Assembly: GCA_937908275.1 (NCBI GenBank)
Contig: CALERA010000441.1
Span: 1 to 12,468, forward strand
DNA: 12,468 nt
Source: an uncultured Desulfarculaceae bacterium
Lineage (GTDB): Bacteria; Desulfobacterota; Desulfarculia; Desulfarculales; Desulfarculaceae
Direction of reading: 5' to 3'
Shown: positions 6,145 to 12,468 of the stretch, piece after piece
Numbering within the stretch: the stretch's first letter is position 1
How the letters are laid out: each line of letters opens with the position of its first letter
Program-made: the position numbers and the translations under genes
The notes under the pieces: generated by a model
What the model saw: only the letters and a program-made list of their open reading frames with translations
Database searches by the model: none
Told to the model about the DNA's origin: nothing

Positions 6145-7038
6145 TCAAAGGGCGATCCCGGCGGAGGCTGCAGCTTGGCGGATGTTCTCCAGGTAAATCT
6201 CGGCCCAGGCCGGGTTCTCTCCCAGGCCGCGCAGGTCGCATTCCACCTTCAGGCCCTGGCTCTCCAGGGTCCGCCGCCAACTGCCGGCATCCTCGCCGGC
6301 CAGGTCGGAGTGGGCATGCTCGCCGGCCACCAACATCAGGGGCTTGAGCAGCACCCGCTGGGTCCCCATCTGGCGCAGGCGCTCGCGGACGTAGTCCAGG
6401 GAAAAGGCTCCTTCCACTTCGCCCACCGCCACCAGCGAGGCGGGGTGCGTGCGGCGCAGGACCATTTCCAGCTCCTGGTAGACCCCGCTGGGATAGTAGG
6501 GGTTGCCGTGGCCGACATAGACCAGGGCCGCGCCTTGCTCGTCAGCCTGGTCCAGATCTGGCGCCAAGGCCAGGGCGGCGCGTTCCAGGTCCTGCGGATA
6601 GGGATGTTCGATGCCAGGCTGGCCCAGGGCCGGACGTCCCAGGGCCAGGCGCCGGAATGGCGTCCAGCGCGGCTTCACGGCCTGGATGGAGGCCAGGCCC
6701 CGCAAGCAGGAGCGCAGGTCCTCGAATTCCTCGCCGGCGTAGATGTGCAGCGACTGCACCACGATCTCGCGGAATCCCTCCTCGTGCAGGTCGGCGATGG
6801 TGGCCAACGGACCGCGCACCATCAGCACCTCGGACGGCACCTCGGGGTGCTCCTTCACCCAGAGCGGACGGGTCAGGCGCGAGCGCCAGATCCGGCGGAT
6901 CTGCTGGGAGGTGAAGGCCAGGCGCACCGGAGTGGGGGCGAAGCTCTGGCGGACCCGCTCCACGACCTTGGTGATTCCGGGCAGGGAGCGGGGATGCCCC
7001 ACCCCGAAGGCGGCCAGGACAATGGCGCTCTCGTGCAT
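6145..7038 (-). CDS. cbiK: Sirohydrochlorin cobaltochelatase CbiK
   Basis: A 297-residue chelatase that inserts cobalt into sirohydrochlorin, the committing step of the anaerobic cobalamin pathway. Family marks are the start IVLAAFGVGHPRS, VVQSLHIYAGEEF (94-105, H98), VYVGHGNPYYPSGVYQEL (173-190, H177) and LKPLMLVAGEHAHSDLAGED (231-250, H241/H243). The GHG and AGEHAH histidines are the expected metal and catalytic ligands. Length fits the family. No signal peptide is seen, so it is probably cytoplasmic, unlike the exported CbiK paralogue of Desulfovibrio. ATG 7036-7038 has AAGGAG (7046-7051) upstream, which overlaps the stop of the GDPD gene, so the two genes form one operon behind riboswitch 2. 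Class II chelatases of related type can insert other metals, but the motifs and B12 control favour cobalt. Confidence 0.93.
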   Translation of the reverse strand: MHESAIVLAAFGVGHPRSLPGITKVVERVRQSFAPTPVRLAFTSQQIRRIWRSRLTRPLWVKEHPEVPSEVLMVRGPLATIADLHEEGFREIVVQSLHIYAGEEFEDLRSCLRGLASIQAVKPRWTPFRRLALGRPALGQPGIEHPYPQDLERAALALAPDLDQADEQGAALVYVGHGNPYYPSGVYQELEMVLRRTHPASLVAVGEVEGAFSLDYVRERLRQMGTQRVLLKPLMLVAGEHAHSDLAGEDAGSWRRTLESQGLKVECDLRGLGENPAWAEIYLENIRQAAASAGIAL

Positions 7039-7050
7039 GCGCGCGCTCCT

Positions 7051-7911
7051 TCAGTTGCCTGCGGCGGCCCGCGGCCGCGCAAGGTTGATGATGAGATCGG
7101 GGCGGTCGCTGGAAACCACCGAGGCCCCCAGGGACGCCGCCCGATCCAGGCGTTGGGGCAGGTTGTCCTGGCCCCAGAGATAGACCATGACCTCCGCCCC
7201 GGCCTCCCTGGCCTCGGCAAAACCGTAGCGGGGGAAGAACCACTCCGCGGCGAACAGGGCCTTGGCCCCCAGGGCGTTGACCACGAAGCGCGGCAGCCCC
7301 TCGATCTTCCACCAGGTCAGCAGGTCCACCGCCAGAGTCAGGCCCGGGCCGGCTCCCTGGATGGTCCGGGCCTGGGCCACGTCCTGGGGATCGGCGACGA
7401 AGAACACCACCTGCCCAGCCAGACCCTGGCGCAGCACCTGGCGCGCCACCTGGGCCGGGTCCACCTGCTTGAGGTCCAACACCAGACGGAAGCCGGGCCG
7501 GGACTTCACCAAGGCCAGGGCCTCTTCCAGGGTGGGAATGCGCTCCGCGCTGGTTTGTCCACTGGAGAACTTGAGGCGATAACGGCGCAGTTGCTCCAGG
7601 CTGTGTTCCGCCAGGGGGCCCTGGCCGTCGCTGGTGCGCTCCAGGTTGGCGTCGTGCATCAGGACCACCTGGCCGTCCTTGGTGGTGCGCAGGTCCACCT
7701 CGCTGCCGTGCAGGCCCAGCTCCATCGCCGCCCGCAAGGCGGCCAGGGAGTTCTCGGGCTCCGTCAGATGGTGGCCGCGATGGGCGAAAATCTGCACCGC
7801 CAGCGGTCCGGCCTGGGGTTGGGCCAGGGCCGGCCCCGCCGCCAGGAACAGGGCCAGGAGAATGGCGCTCGCGCGCGCTCCGGGGTGGGGGCGCCGTCCT
7901 GCTTTGTTCAT
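7051..7911 (-). CDS. Exported glycerophosphodiester phosphodiesterase (GDPD) family protein
   Basis: A 286-residue GDPD TIM-barrel protein. ATG 7909-7911 is selected because GGAGGGAAAG precedes it and the product starts with a signal peptide (hydrophobic 16-29, cut ALA-QPQ near 30). A longer in-frame extension to 8175 would run through the terminator and riboswitch. Catalytic motifs are present: FAHRGHHLTEPENS (H44, R45, E53), EVDL (E71, D73), LMHD (H86) and a late DLKQVD. Family members are metal-dependent enzymes that cleave glycerophosphodiesters. Here the location, as first gene behind a cobalamin riboswitch and directly before cbiK, is unexpected. It could scavenge phosphodiesters in the periplasm or act on the nucleotide-loop phosphodiester of a corrinoid (speculation). 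The family assignment is firm, the substrate unknown. Confidence 0.9.
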   Translation of the reverse strand: MNKAGRRPHPGARASAILLALFLAAGPALAQPQAGPLAVQIFAHRGHHLTEPENSLAALRAAMELGLHGSEVDLRTTKDGQVVLMHDANLERTSDGQGPLAEHSLEQLRRYRLKFSSGQTSAERIPTLEEALALVKSRPGFRLVLDLKQVDPAQVARQVLRQGLAGQVVFFVADPQDVAQARTIQGAGPGLTLAVDLLTWWKIEGLPRFVVNALGAKALFAAEWFFPRYGFAEAREAGAEVMVYLWGQDNLPQRLDRAASLGASVVSSDRPDLIINLARPRAAAGN

Positions 7912-8017
7912 CTTTCCCTCCGGTTCGGTGATGTCCTGGTCGTCCGCCCCTGGCGCGCGTCCGGGGACGGCTTCCCCCTGGGGAGGGACTGGCGGCGAGA
8001 TGCTCTTCCCGGGCGCT

Positions 8018-8050
8018 AAAAAACAAAACCCCGGCCATGACTGGCCGGGG
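8018..8050 (-). terminator. Intrinsic terminator, expression platform of riboswitch 2
   Basis: On the minus strand a 9-bp stem (8042-8050 with 8029-8037, loop of four bases) is followed by TTTTGTTTTTT (8028 to 8018). It lies between the second cobalamin aptamer and the GDPD start, so it is the likely regulated terminator. The remaining leader from 8017 to 7912 shows no feature apart from the GDPD ribosome binding site. Confidence 0.9.
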
Positions 8051-8143
8051 GGACTGCACCCTGTTTGCTTGATCGCCCCGGAAGGGATGCGCCCCTTCCC
8101 TGGAACGGAAGATGGCCACGGTCGCTCGCCGTACACCCCTCGA

Positions 8144-8305
8144 CCAGCCGGCAGGTCTTCTGGCTCCCGGATCAACCTAGTGGCCGCGCCTTCCCGCCTC
8201 GGCTGGAGGCAGTGGTTTTTCGCGGCTTTCGTCCCCGGTCACAGCGGCGGGACCGCGACGGATTCGCACCGTCTTCCCTGTTGGGCCCTGATGGGCGCCG
8301 GCTGG
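8144..8305 (-). promoter_or_regulatory. Cobalamin riboswitch 2 (upstream of GDPD-cbiK)
   Basis: Read on the minus strand from 8305, the conserved aptamer blocks appear in order: P1 strand CCAGCCGG, CAGGGAAGACGGTGCGAATC, GTCGCGGTCCCGCCGCTGTG, ACCACTGCC, GGCGGGAAGGCG and the B12 box GAGCCAGAAGACCTGCC (8166-8150). P1 is 8298-8305 with 8144-8151, 8 perfect pairs. The leader 8143-8051 that follows contains a 7-bp hairpin (8093-8099/8080-8086) without a U tract, then the terminator. Low cobalamin should permit transcription of GDPD and cbiK. The aptamer points away from cbiZ and therefore does not control it. Confidence 0.95.
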
Positions 8306-8320
8306 ATGAATCTCACCTTC

Positions 8321-8349
8321 CCTGTAATCCACCAACCCCCAAATGTCAA
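8321..8349 (-). promoter_or_regulatory. Probable promoter of the GDPD-cbiK operon
   Basis: On the minus strand a perfect TTGACA (8349-8344) is followed by 17 bases and TACAGG (8326-8321), a weak -10 with three consensus positions. The start would fall just outside aptamer stem P1, as at riboswitch 1, and both promoters have CTCTTGACA at -35. On the plus strand the 75 bases 8306-8380 hold only the cbiZ ribosome binding site and no convincing promoter. Confidence 0.5.
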
Positions 8350-8380
8350 GAGCCGCGAAAGGCTCGCAACGGAGGCAGGC

Positions 8381-9535
8381 ATGTTGTTGGGCAGATTCTA
8401 TGAGGGATTGGAGTTGCACCGTGAGGACCGCATCATCTACGCCCGCTTTCTGATGCCGCATCGGGTCATCTCCACCTGCCGGGCCGCCGGGGGGGTGTGC
8501 GAGGATCTGGAGTATGTCTACAACCACCAGTCTTGCGAACCGGCCGGCCACCTCTCGGCCCGAGTGGGCCAGGCCTGGCGCGACGCGGAAGGCTACCGTC
8601 GCCTGGTGGCCGCGCCCCACGGCCTGCCGCCGGAGCGCTGCGCCACCCTGGGCACCGCCGCCAACATGCACAACGCCTGCCTGGTGGAGGAAAGCTTCCG
8701 CGCCCACCAGGTGGTGGCCATCGCCACCGGGGGCGTGGAGGGCAACGCCGGGCGGGTGGGCGACCCGGCCTCCCTGTACGAGGCGGACGGCGAACATGAA
8801 AAGATCGCCCCGCCCGATCCCCCGGCGGCCGGCACCATCAACACCATGCTCTTTTTCAGCCAGGAGCTGACCCCCGGGGCCTTGGTGCGCTCCATCGTCA
8901 CCGCCACCGAGGCCAAGACCGCCGCGCTGCAGGAGCTCAACGTCAACTCGCTCTATTCCTCCGGCCTGGCCACCGGCACCGGCACCGACCAGATCGCGGT
9001 GGCCTGCCGTCTGGGGGGTGGCCAGCCCCTGACCGGGGCTGGCAAGCACAGCAAGTTGGGCGAGTTGATCGGCCGGGCGGTGCAGCGCGCCATCATGGGC
9101 GCCCTGGCCCTGCAGAACCACCTCACCCCCGCCGGGCAGTGCACCGCCAGCATCCACCTGGCCCGCCTGGGGGCGGACCGCGCCAGCCTGCTGGCCCGGC
9201 TGCAGGTCCATCTGGAGCCGGAGCAGGCCGAGCTGCTGGCCAACAACTTCCTGGCGGTGGACCGCGATCCGCCCACCGTGGCCGCGGTGGCGGCCCTGGT
9301 GCACCTCTGGGACAAGCTGACCTGGGGGGTGCTGCCGGCCTCCTGCGGGGGAGAAATCCTGGCCGGTCAAGCCGCCCAGGTGGCGGTGGCGGTCGGCGGC
9401 CGGGGAGAAGACTGGCACCACTATCGGCGCGCACTGGCCCCCGATCCCCAGGACCATTCCCCGGAGGGTTTGCTGAACCTGGCTTGCCGAGCCCTGGCCC
9501 TGGGCTATGCCGCCAAATGGCCCACCGGGGTCTGA
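8381..9535 (+). CDS. cbiZ: Adenosylcobinamide amidohydrolase CbiZ with C-terminal extension
   Basis: A 384-residue protein. ATG 8381 follows GGAGG (8371-8375) at good spacing. Residues about 20-245 carry CbiZ motifs: GTAANMH (91-97), ATGGVEGNAGRVGD (115-128), GTINTMLFFSQ (151-161), TATEAKTAAL (174-183), ATGTGTD (197-203) and GKHSKLGELIGRAVQRA (221-237). CbiZ removes the aminopropanol side arm of adenosylcobinamide, giving adenosylcobyric acid, and in some bacteria acts on pseudocobalamin to remodel the lower ligand. No signal peptide is seen, so it is cytoplasmic. The last roughly 130 residues go beyond the usual CbiZ length of a little over 200. They look globular, with no motif I recognise. 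The gene is divergent from GDPD-cbiK and convergent with the ABC permease gene. Confidence 0.88.
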   Translation: MLLGRFYEGLELHREDRIIYARFLMPHRVISTCRAAGGVCEDLEYVYNHQSCEPAGHLSARVGQAWRDAEGYRRLVAAPHGLPPERCATLGTAANMHNACLVEESFRAHQVVAIATGGVEGNAGRVGDPASLYEADGEHEKIAPPDPPAAGTINTMLFFSQELTPGALVRSIVTATEAKTAALQELNVNSLYSSGLATGTGTDQIAVACRLGGGQPLTGAGKHSKLGELIGRAVQRAIMGALALQNHLTPAGQCTASIHLARLGADRASLLARLQVHLEPEQAELLANNFLAVDRDPPTVAAVAALVHLWDKLTWGVLPASCGGEILAGQAAQVAVAVGGRGEDWHHYRRALAPDPQDHSPEGLLNLACRALALGYAAKWPTGV

Positions 9536-9548
9536 GCTGTCGGCGGTG

Positions 9549-10280
9549 TCATTCCCGGGCCAGGTTAACGCTGTGCACCGCCAGGAAGAAGCAGGCCAGA
9601 CCCAGACCCAGCAACAAAAAGAACGGCAGGGGTGGGGAGGGCTGGTCCAGGGCCGCCGCTCGGATGGCGCGGGAGGCGTGGGTCAGGGGCAGGACCTCGG
9701 TCAGGGCCTGGGCCCAGCCGGGCAGGCGCTCCAGGGGAAAGACGGTGCCCCCCAGGAAGGCCATGGGAGTGATGATGAAGCTGGAAAGCATGCCCTGGTC
9801 GGCGTGGGACTTGACCAGCATGGCCATGGCCACCGCCAGGCTGGCGAAGGTGAAGCTGTTTAGCCCCACCGCCAGCCAGAAGCAGGGGCCCAGGTCCACC
9901 TCCACCCCCACCGCCAGACCCAGGCCCAGGATCACCAGCACCCCCAGCAAGGCCCGGGCCACGCCGGCCAGGACCTCGCCCAGGACATAGGCCGGGTTGG
10001 AGATCGGCGCCGCCTGGAACTCCTCGAAGACGTGCCAATAGAACCGGGCCACGTTAATGTCGGTGGCGATGCCCCAGGCCTGGGTCATGCTGGACATGGC
10101 CACCAGGCCGGGCACCAGGAAGGCCAGGTAGGCCTGGCCGTCGCCCTGGTCTCCGCCCAGGGCGTAGCCGAAGGCGATGAGGTACAGCAGGGGCGAGACC
10201 GCCATGGAAGCCAGCATGCGCCAGAAGCGGCGGCGCATGATCTTGAGCTCACGCAGAAAGACCGGGAGCCATCCGTGCAT
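9549..10280 (-). CDS. ABC-2 type transporter permease
   Basis: A 243-residue membrane protein of the ABC-2 (NodJ/DrrB-like) superfamily, with six probable TM helices at about 22-42, 50-70, 102-126, 133-156, 166-182 and 217-237. The family segment VFEEFQAAPISNPAYVLGEV (85-104) between TM2 and TM3 is clear, as is PMAFLGGTVFPLERLPGWAQ (172-191). ATG 10278-10280 overlaps the TGA of the ATPase gene; a GTG one codon earlier is possible. It pairs with that ATPase to export an unknown substrate. ABC-2 proteins are usually exporters of drugs, lipids or polysaccharides, and this is not a BtuC-type B12 importer. The stop lies 13 bases from the cbiZ stop, tail to tail. Confidence 0.92.
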   Translation of the reverse strand: MHGWLPVFLRELKIMRRRFWRMLASMAVSPLLYLIAFGYALGGDQGDGQAYLAFLVPGLVAMSSMTQAWGIATDINVARFYWHVFEEFQAAPISNPAYVLGEVLAGVARALLGVLVILGLGLAVGVEVDLGPCFWLAVGLNSFTFASLAVAMAMLVKSHADQGMLSSFIITPMAFLGGTVFPLERLPGWAQALTEVLPLTHASRAIRAAALDQPSPPLPFFLLLGLGLACFFLAVHSVNLARE

Positions 10281-11116
10281 CACTGTATCTTCTTTCCGGT
10301 CAAGGCCAGGAAGCTGTCCTCCAGGTTGACGCGCCGCAGGGTGAAGCCGCCCTCGTGGCCGGCAAGCTCGCGCTTGGCCGCTTCCGCGTTGGTGAAATAG
10401 CGAGTCCGGAGCTCCTCGCCGTGCAGGGTGTCCGCCGCCCAGACCCCCTGGCGGGCCATGAGGTTCTGGGGGGTGTCCAGGGCCACGATCTGGCCATGGT
10501 CTATGAAGGCCACCCGCTGGGCCAGGAACTCCGCTTCCTCGATGTAGTGAGTGGTGAGGAAGACCGTGGCGCCGTCGGCGCTGATGCGGCGGATCAGCGC
10601 CCAGATGCGGCGGCGGATGGCCGCGTCCAGACCCACGGTGGGTTCGTCCAGGAACAGGATGCGCGGCTGGTGGACCAGGGCCCGGGCGATCATCACGCGG
10701 CGCTTCATTCCTCCGGAAAGCTGGCGCACCAGGCTGCCTCGGCGTTCCAGCAACCCCACGTATTCCAGCAGCTCGGCGATGCGCCGGCGGCGGAAGCTTC
10801 GGGGCAGATCATACAACCGGCCGTGCAGGTCCAGGTTCTCCTCCACGGTCAGTTCGCTGTCCAGGTTCAGGTGCTGGTGCACCACCCCGCAGGTGCGCTT
10901 GGCCGCCAGGGATTGGCTGACGATGTCGTGCCCGTCCAGCCAGGCCCAGCCCTGGTCCAGGCGGGTCAGGCCGGTCAGGATGCGGATGGTGGTGGTCTTG
11001 CCCGCGCCGTTGGGGCCCAGGAAGGCGAATAGCTCGCCCGGAGACACCTGGAGGCTCACTCCCCGGAGCGCCTCCACCTTGCCGTATGATTTCCGCAGTC
11101 CCTCCAGCCTGATCAT
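10280..11116 (-). CDS. ABC transporter ATP-binding protein (ABC-2 exporter type)
   Basis: A 278-residue nucleotide-binding subunit. ATG 11114-11116 follows GGGAGG (11121-11126) and gives the usual start MIRLEGLRKSYGKVEAL. Walker A GPNGAGKTT (34-42), Q-loop at Q81 (HQHLNLD), signature LSGGMKRR (133-140), Walker B ILFLDEPT (153-160), D-loop VGLD and switch H190 (LTTHY) are all intact. The C-terminal tail of about 60 residues (to LEDSFLALTGKKIQ) is typical of the NodI/DrrA/CcmA-like group. It energises the permease encoded downstream with overlapping TGATG. The receptor gene ends 62 bases upstream, and no clear terminator is seen in that gap, so receptor, ATPase and permease may be one transcript. 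Substrate unknown. Confidence 0.93.
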   Translation of the reverse strand: MIRLEGLRKSYGKVEALRGVSLQVSPGELFAFLGPNGAGKTTTIRILTGLTRLDQGWAWLDGHDIVSQSLAAKRTCGVVHQHLNLDSELTVEENLDLHGRLYDLPRSFRRRRIAELLEYVGLLERRGSLVRQLSGGMKRRVMIARALVHQPRILFLDEPTVGLDAAIRRRIWALIRRISADGATVFLTTHYIEEAEFLAQRVAFIDHGQIVALDTPQNLMARQGVWAADTLHGEELRTRYFTNAEAAKRELAGHEGGFTLRRVNLEDSFLALTGKKIQ

Positions 11117-11178
11117 GTCGCCTCCCAGGGCTCGTCGGGTTTTGTTCCGTACGCCATGCGGTGTCAGCCAGCCCGCGC

Positions 11179-12420
11179 CTAGAACTCCCGCCGGAGGCCC
11201 AGCAACCAGAGCCGGGGCGGGGCGGGCAGACCGTCGCCATAGTCGTAGTCCTCGTCCAGCAGGTTTTCCACGCTGGCGAAGTAGCGATAGGGCCCGTGGC
11301 GGAACTCGCAGCGCAGATCGACCTTGTGATAGGGATCGGTCCACTCGGTGTTGTCCGAACGGGTGTAGCGGCGCGATTCGTAGGTGTATAGGCCCCCCAC
11401 CGTCCATCCCGGCGCCGGGCGCAGCAGCAGGTCCAGGCTCACCTTGTGTTCGGGCTTGGCCGCCAGCCAAAGGTCGGTGTCCTCGTCCTTGGCCACCAAG
11501 TAGGTGTAGGAGGGCTTCAGCTCCAGCCACGGGGCGGGCTGCCATTTCAACGAGGCATCGACGCCCGTGGTGGCGGTCTGGCCCAGATTGCGGTATTGGC
11601 CCACGCCGCCGTCGCCCAGGACATAGGTGATGGCGTCCTCGACCCGGCGATGGAAAAAGGCCAGGTCGCCGCTGAGGTCCGCGCGCCAGGCGGAGGCCAG
11701 GCCAAGGCTGAAGTTGGTGGCGCGCTCCATGCCCAGGTCCGGATTGGGAGTCAGGGTGGAGTGGCGATAATAGCGCTGCCGAAAGGTGGGCAGGTTGTTG
11801 CTGCGGGTGGCGGCCGCCTTGATGCGGTGGCGGCCGAAATCGCGGTATATCTCCAGCTCGGGATTGAGCACCTGGTCGAAATCGGAGTACCAGCTCCCCC
11901 GCAACCCCAGCGACATCCCCAGTTTTATTGACTCGATCATGGTCTTCTGGCGGGCGAAGAGGGCCAGGTTCTGCTCCTGCCTGGCATCCAGTTCGCTGCC
12001 CTGGCCCTCGATCACCTCGGCCGACAAACCGGCCACCAGGCCGGTGACGCCCCAGGGCTCAAAGGGGCGGCGCAGGTCCTGCTTGAGCGACCAGGTGCGC
12101 AGGAGGGTGTGCTGGACCCGGTCCGGGTTGATGCTCTCGTTCTGGAAACGAGTGAAGTAGGTCCCGCTGGTCACCCGCCAGCGCTCCCAGTTCAGGGAGG
12201 CGCCCAGGGCCTCGTCGTTGAGGCGCGAGCGCGGGGTGGGGTATTGGGGATAGCCGGCGCTGCCGGAGCGCTGCTCGCTGAAGTCCACCGCCATCGTCGG
12301 GGTCCGGCCGTCGCCCCAGGTTTCGGGGCGATAGGACACCTTGAAGCCGCCGCGCTTTACTTCCTTGTCGTCATTGACGCGGTAGCCGCCGCTGTCTTTG
12401 TATTCGCCGTCCAGGCCGAA
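11179..12420 (-). CDS. TonB-dependent outer-membrane receptor, C-terminal part (5' truncated)
   Basis: This is 413 residues of the beta-barrel of a TonB-dependent receptor. The frame is open from the last genomic base (12420) to the TAG at 11179-11181. Alternating amphipathic strands are plain, NPDLGMERATNFSLGL matches the NPDLKPE-type segment of the family, and the end SVENLLDEDYDYGDGLPAP to LRREF has the family's closing motif and the C-terminal Phe recognised by the Bam machinery. Signal peptide, TonB box and plug domain are off the contig. Context (TonB operon, CbiK, CbiZ, two B12 riboswitches) suggests a corrinoid receptor of BtuB type, but no ligand residue proves it. Any start called inside this segment, such as the GTG at 12337-12339, is an artefact of truncation. 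Confidence 0.9.
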   Translation of the reverse strand, partial: FGLDGEYKDSGGYRVNDDKEVKRGGFKVSYRPETWGDGRTPTMAVDFSEQRSGSAGYPQYPTPRSRLNDEALGASLNWERWRVTSGTYFTRFQNESINPDRVQHTLLRTWSLKQDLRRPFEPWGVTGLVAGLSAEVIEGQGSELDARQEQNLALFARQKTMIESIKLGMSLGLRGSWYSDFDQVLNPELEIYRDFGRHRIKAAATRSNNLPTFRQRYYRHSTLTPNPDLGMERATNFSLGLASAWRADLSGDLAFFHRRVEDAITYVLGDGGVGQYRNLGQTATTGVDASLKWQPAPWLELKPSYTYLVAKDEDTDLWLAAKPEHKVSLDLLLRPAPGWTVGGLYTYESRRYTRSDNTEWTDPYHKVDLRCEFRHGPYRYFASVENLLDEDYDYGDGLPAPPRLWLLGLRREF

Positions 12421-12468
12421 AGATCGGAAGAGCGTCGTGTAGGGAAAGAGTGTAGATCTCGGTGGTCG
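12421..12468. other. Illumina TruSeq adapter sequence (assembly contamination)
   Basis: The final 48 bases begin AGATCGGAAGAGCGTCGTGT and continue as the reverse complement of the standard Illumina TruSeq universal adapter. They are not genomic. In the receptor frame they translate without a stop as RPPRSTLFPYTTLFRS, a known artefact peptide in databases, which could be mistaken for extra receptor sequence. Confidence 0.98.

Noticed and set aside
8080..8099. Hairpin in leader 2 considered as a second terminator
   Set aside because: It has a 7-bp stem but no T tract after it on either strand. It is more likely leader structure.
7912..8175. N-terminal extension of the GDPD frame
   Set aside because: It reads through the terminator and part of the cobalamin aptamer. 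The ATG at 7909-7911 has a good ribosome binding site and a signal peptide.
7634..8380. N-terminal extension of the cbiZ frame
   Set aside because: It lies antisense to GDPD and riboswitch 2. The ATG at 8381 follows GGAGG and starts the CbiZ-like sequence.
8306..8380. Search for a third riboswitch controlling cbiZ
   Set aside because: The space is too short and contains no aptamer blocks on the plus strand.
1..12468. CRISPR arrays, tRNA and rRNA genes
   Set aside because: No regularly spaced repeats and no tRNA or rRNA signatures were seen on either strand.

Overview
The window is strongly G+C rich bacterial DNA. It combines a CbiK-type cobaltochelatase, a CbiZ corrinoid-salvage enzyme, outer-membrane TonB machinery and two cobalamin riboswitches. 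That mix suggests a Gram-negative anaerobe of the deltaproteobacterial/Desulfobacterota kind, but this placement is inferred from gene content alone. The last 48 bases are Illumina adapter rather than genome, so the window ends at a draft contig end.

Layout. (1) 1-689: insertion-sequence debris on the minus strand. An IS3-family element with a deleted orfA and a truncated orfB is cut at about 53/54 by what looks like the end of a second IS3-like element. (2) 734-1035: a sigma70-like promoter, a cobalamin riboswitch and an intrinsic terminator, all on the plus strand. (3) 1062-6135: a tightly packed six-gene plus-strand operon coding for a DUF3450 coiled-coil protein, a TtpC-like MotA/TolQ/ExbB protein with a large periplasmic domain, ExbB, ExbD, TonB and a TPR protein. 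The junctions are ATGA overlaps, a 13-base overlap or a 2-base gap. (4) 6145-8349, minus strand: a promoter, a second cobalamin riboswitch and terminator, a secreted glycerophosphodiester phosphodiesterase (GDPD), then cbiK. (5) 8381-9535, plus strand: cbiZ with an extra C-terminal region. (6) 9549-12420, minus strand: a TonB-dependent receptor truncated at its N-terminus by the contig end, followed by an ABC-2 type ATPase and permease. (7) 12421-12468: adapter.

Together the locus looks like a B12-responsive corrinoid acquisition and remodelling island. When B12 is scarce, both riboswitches should allow transcription. One produces a private TonB energiser, presumably for an outer-membrane corrinoid receptor such as the one at the right end. 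The other produces the cobalt-insertion enzyme for de novo synthesis plus an exported phosphodiesterase of unknown substrate. CbiZ would convert imported corrinoids to cobyric acid for rebuilding. The least expected parts are the complete TonB2/TtpC-type motor behind a B12 riboswitch, the GDPD lying between a B12 riboswitch and cbiK, and the ABC-2 transporter where a BtuCDF importer would be expected.
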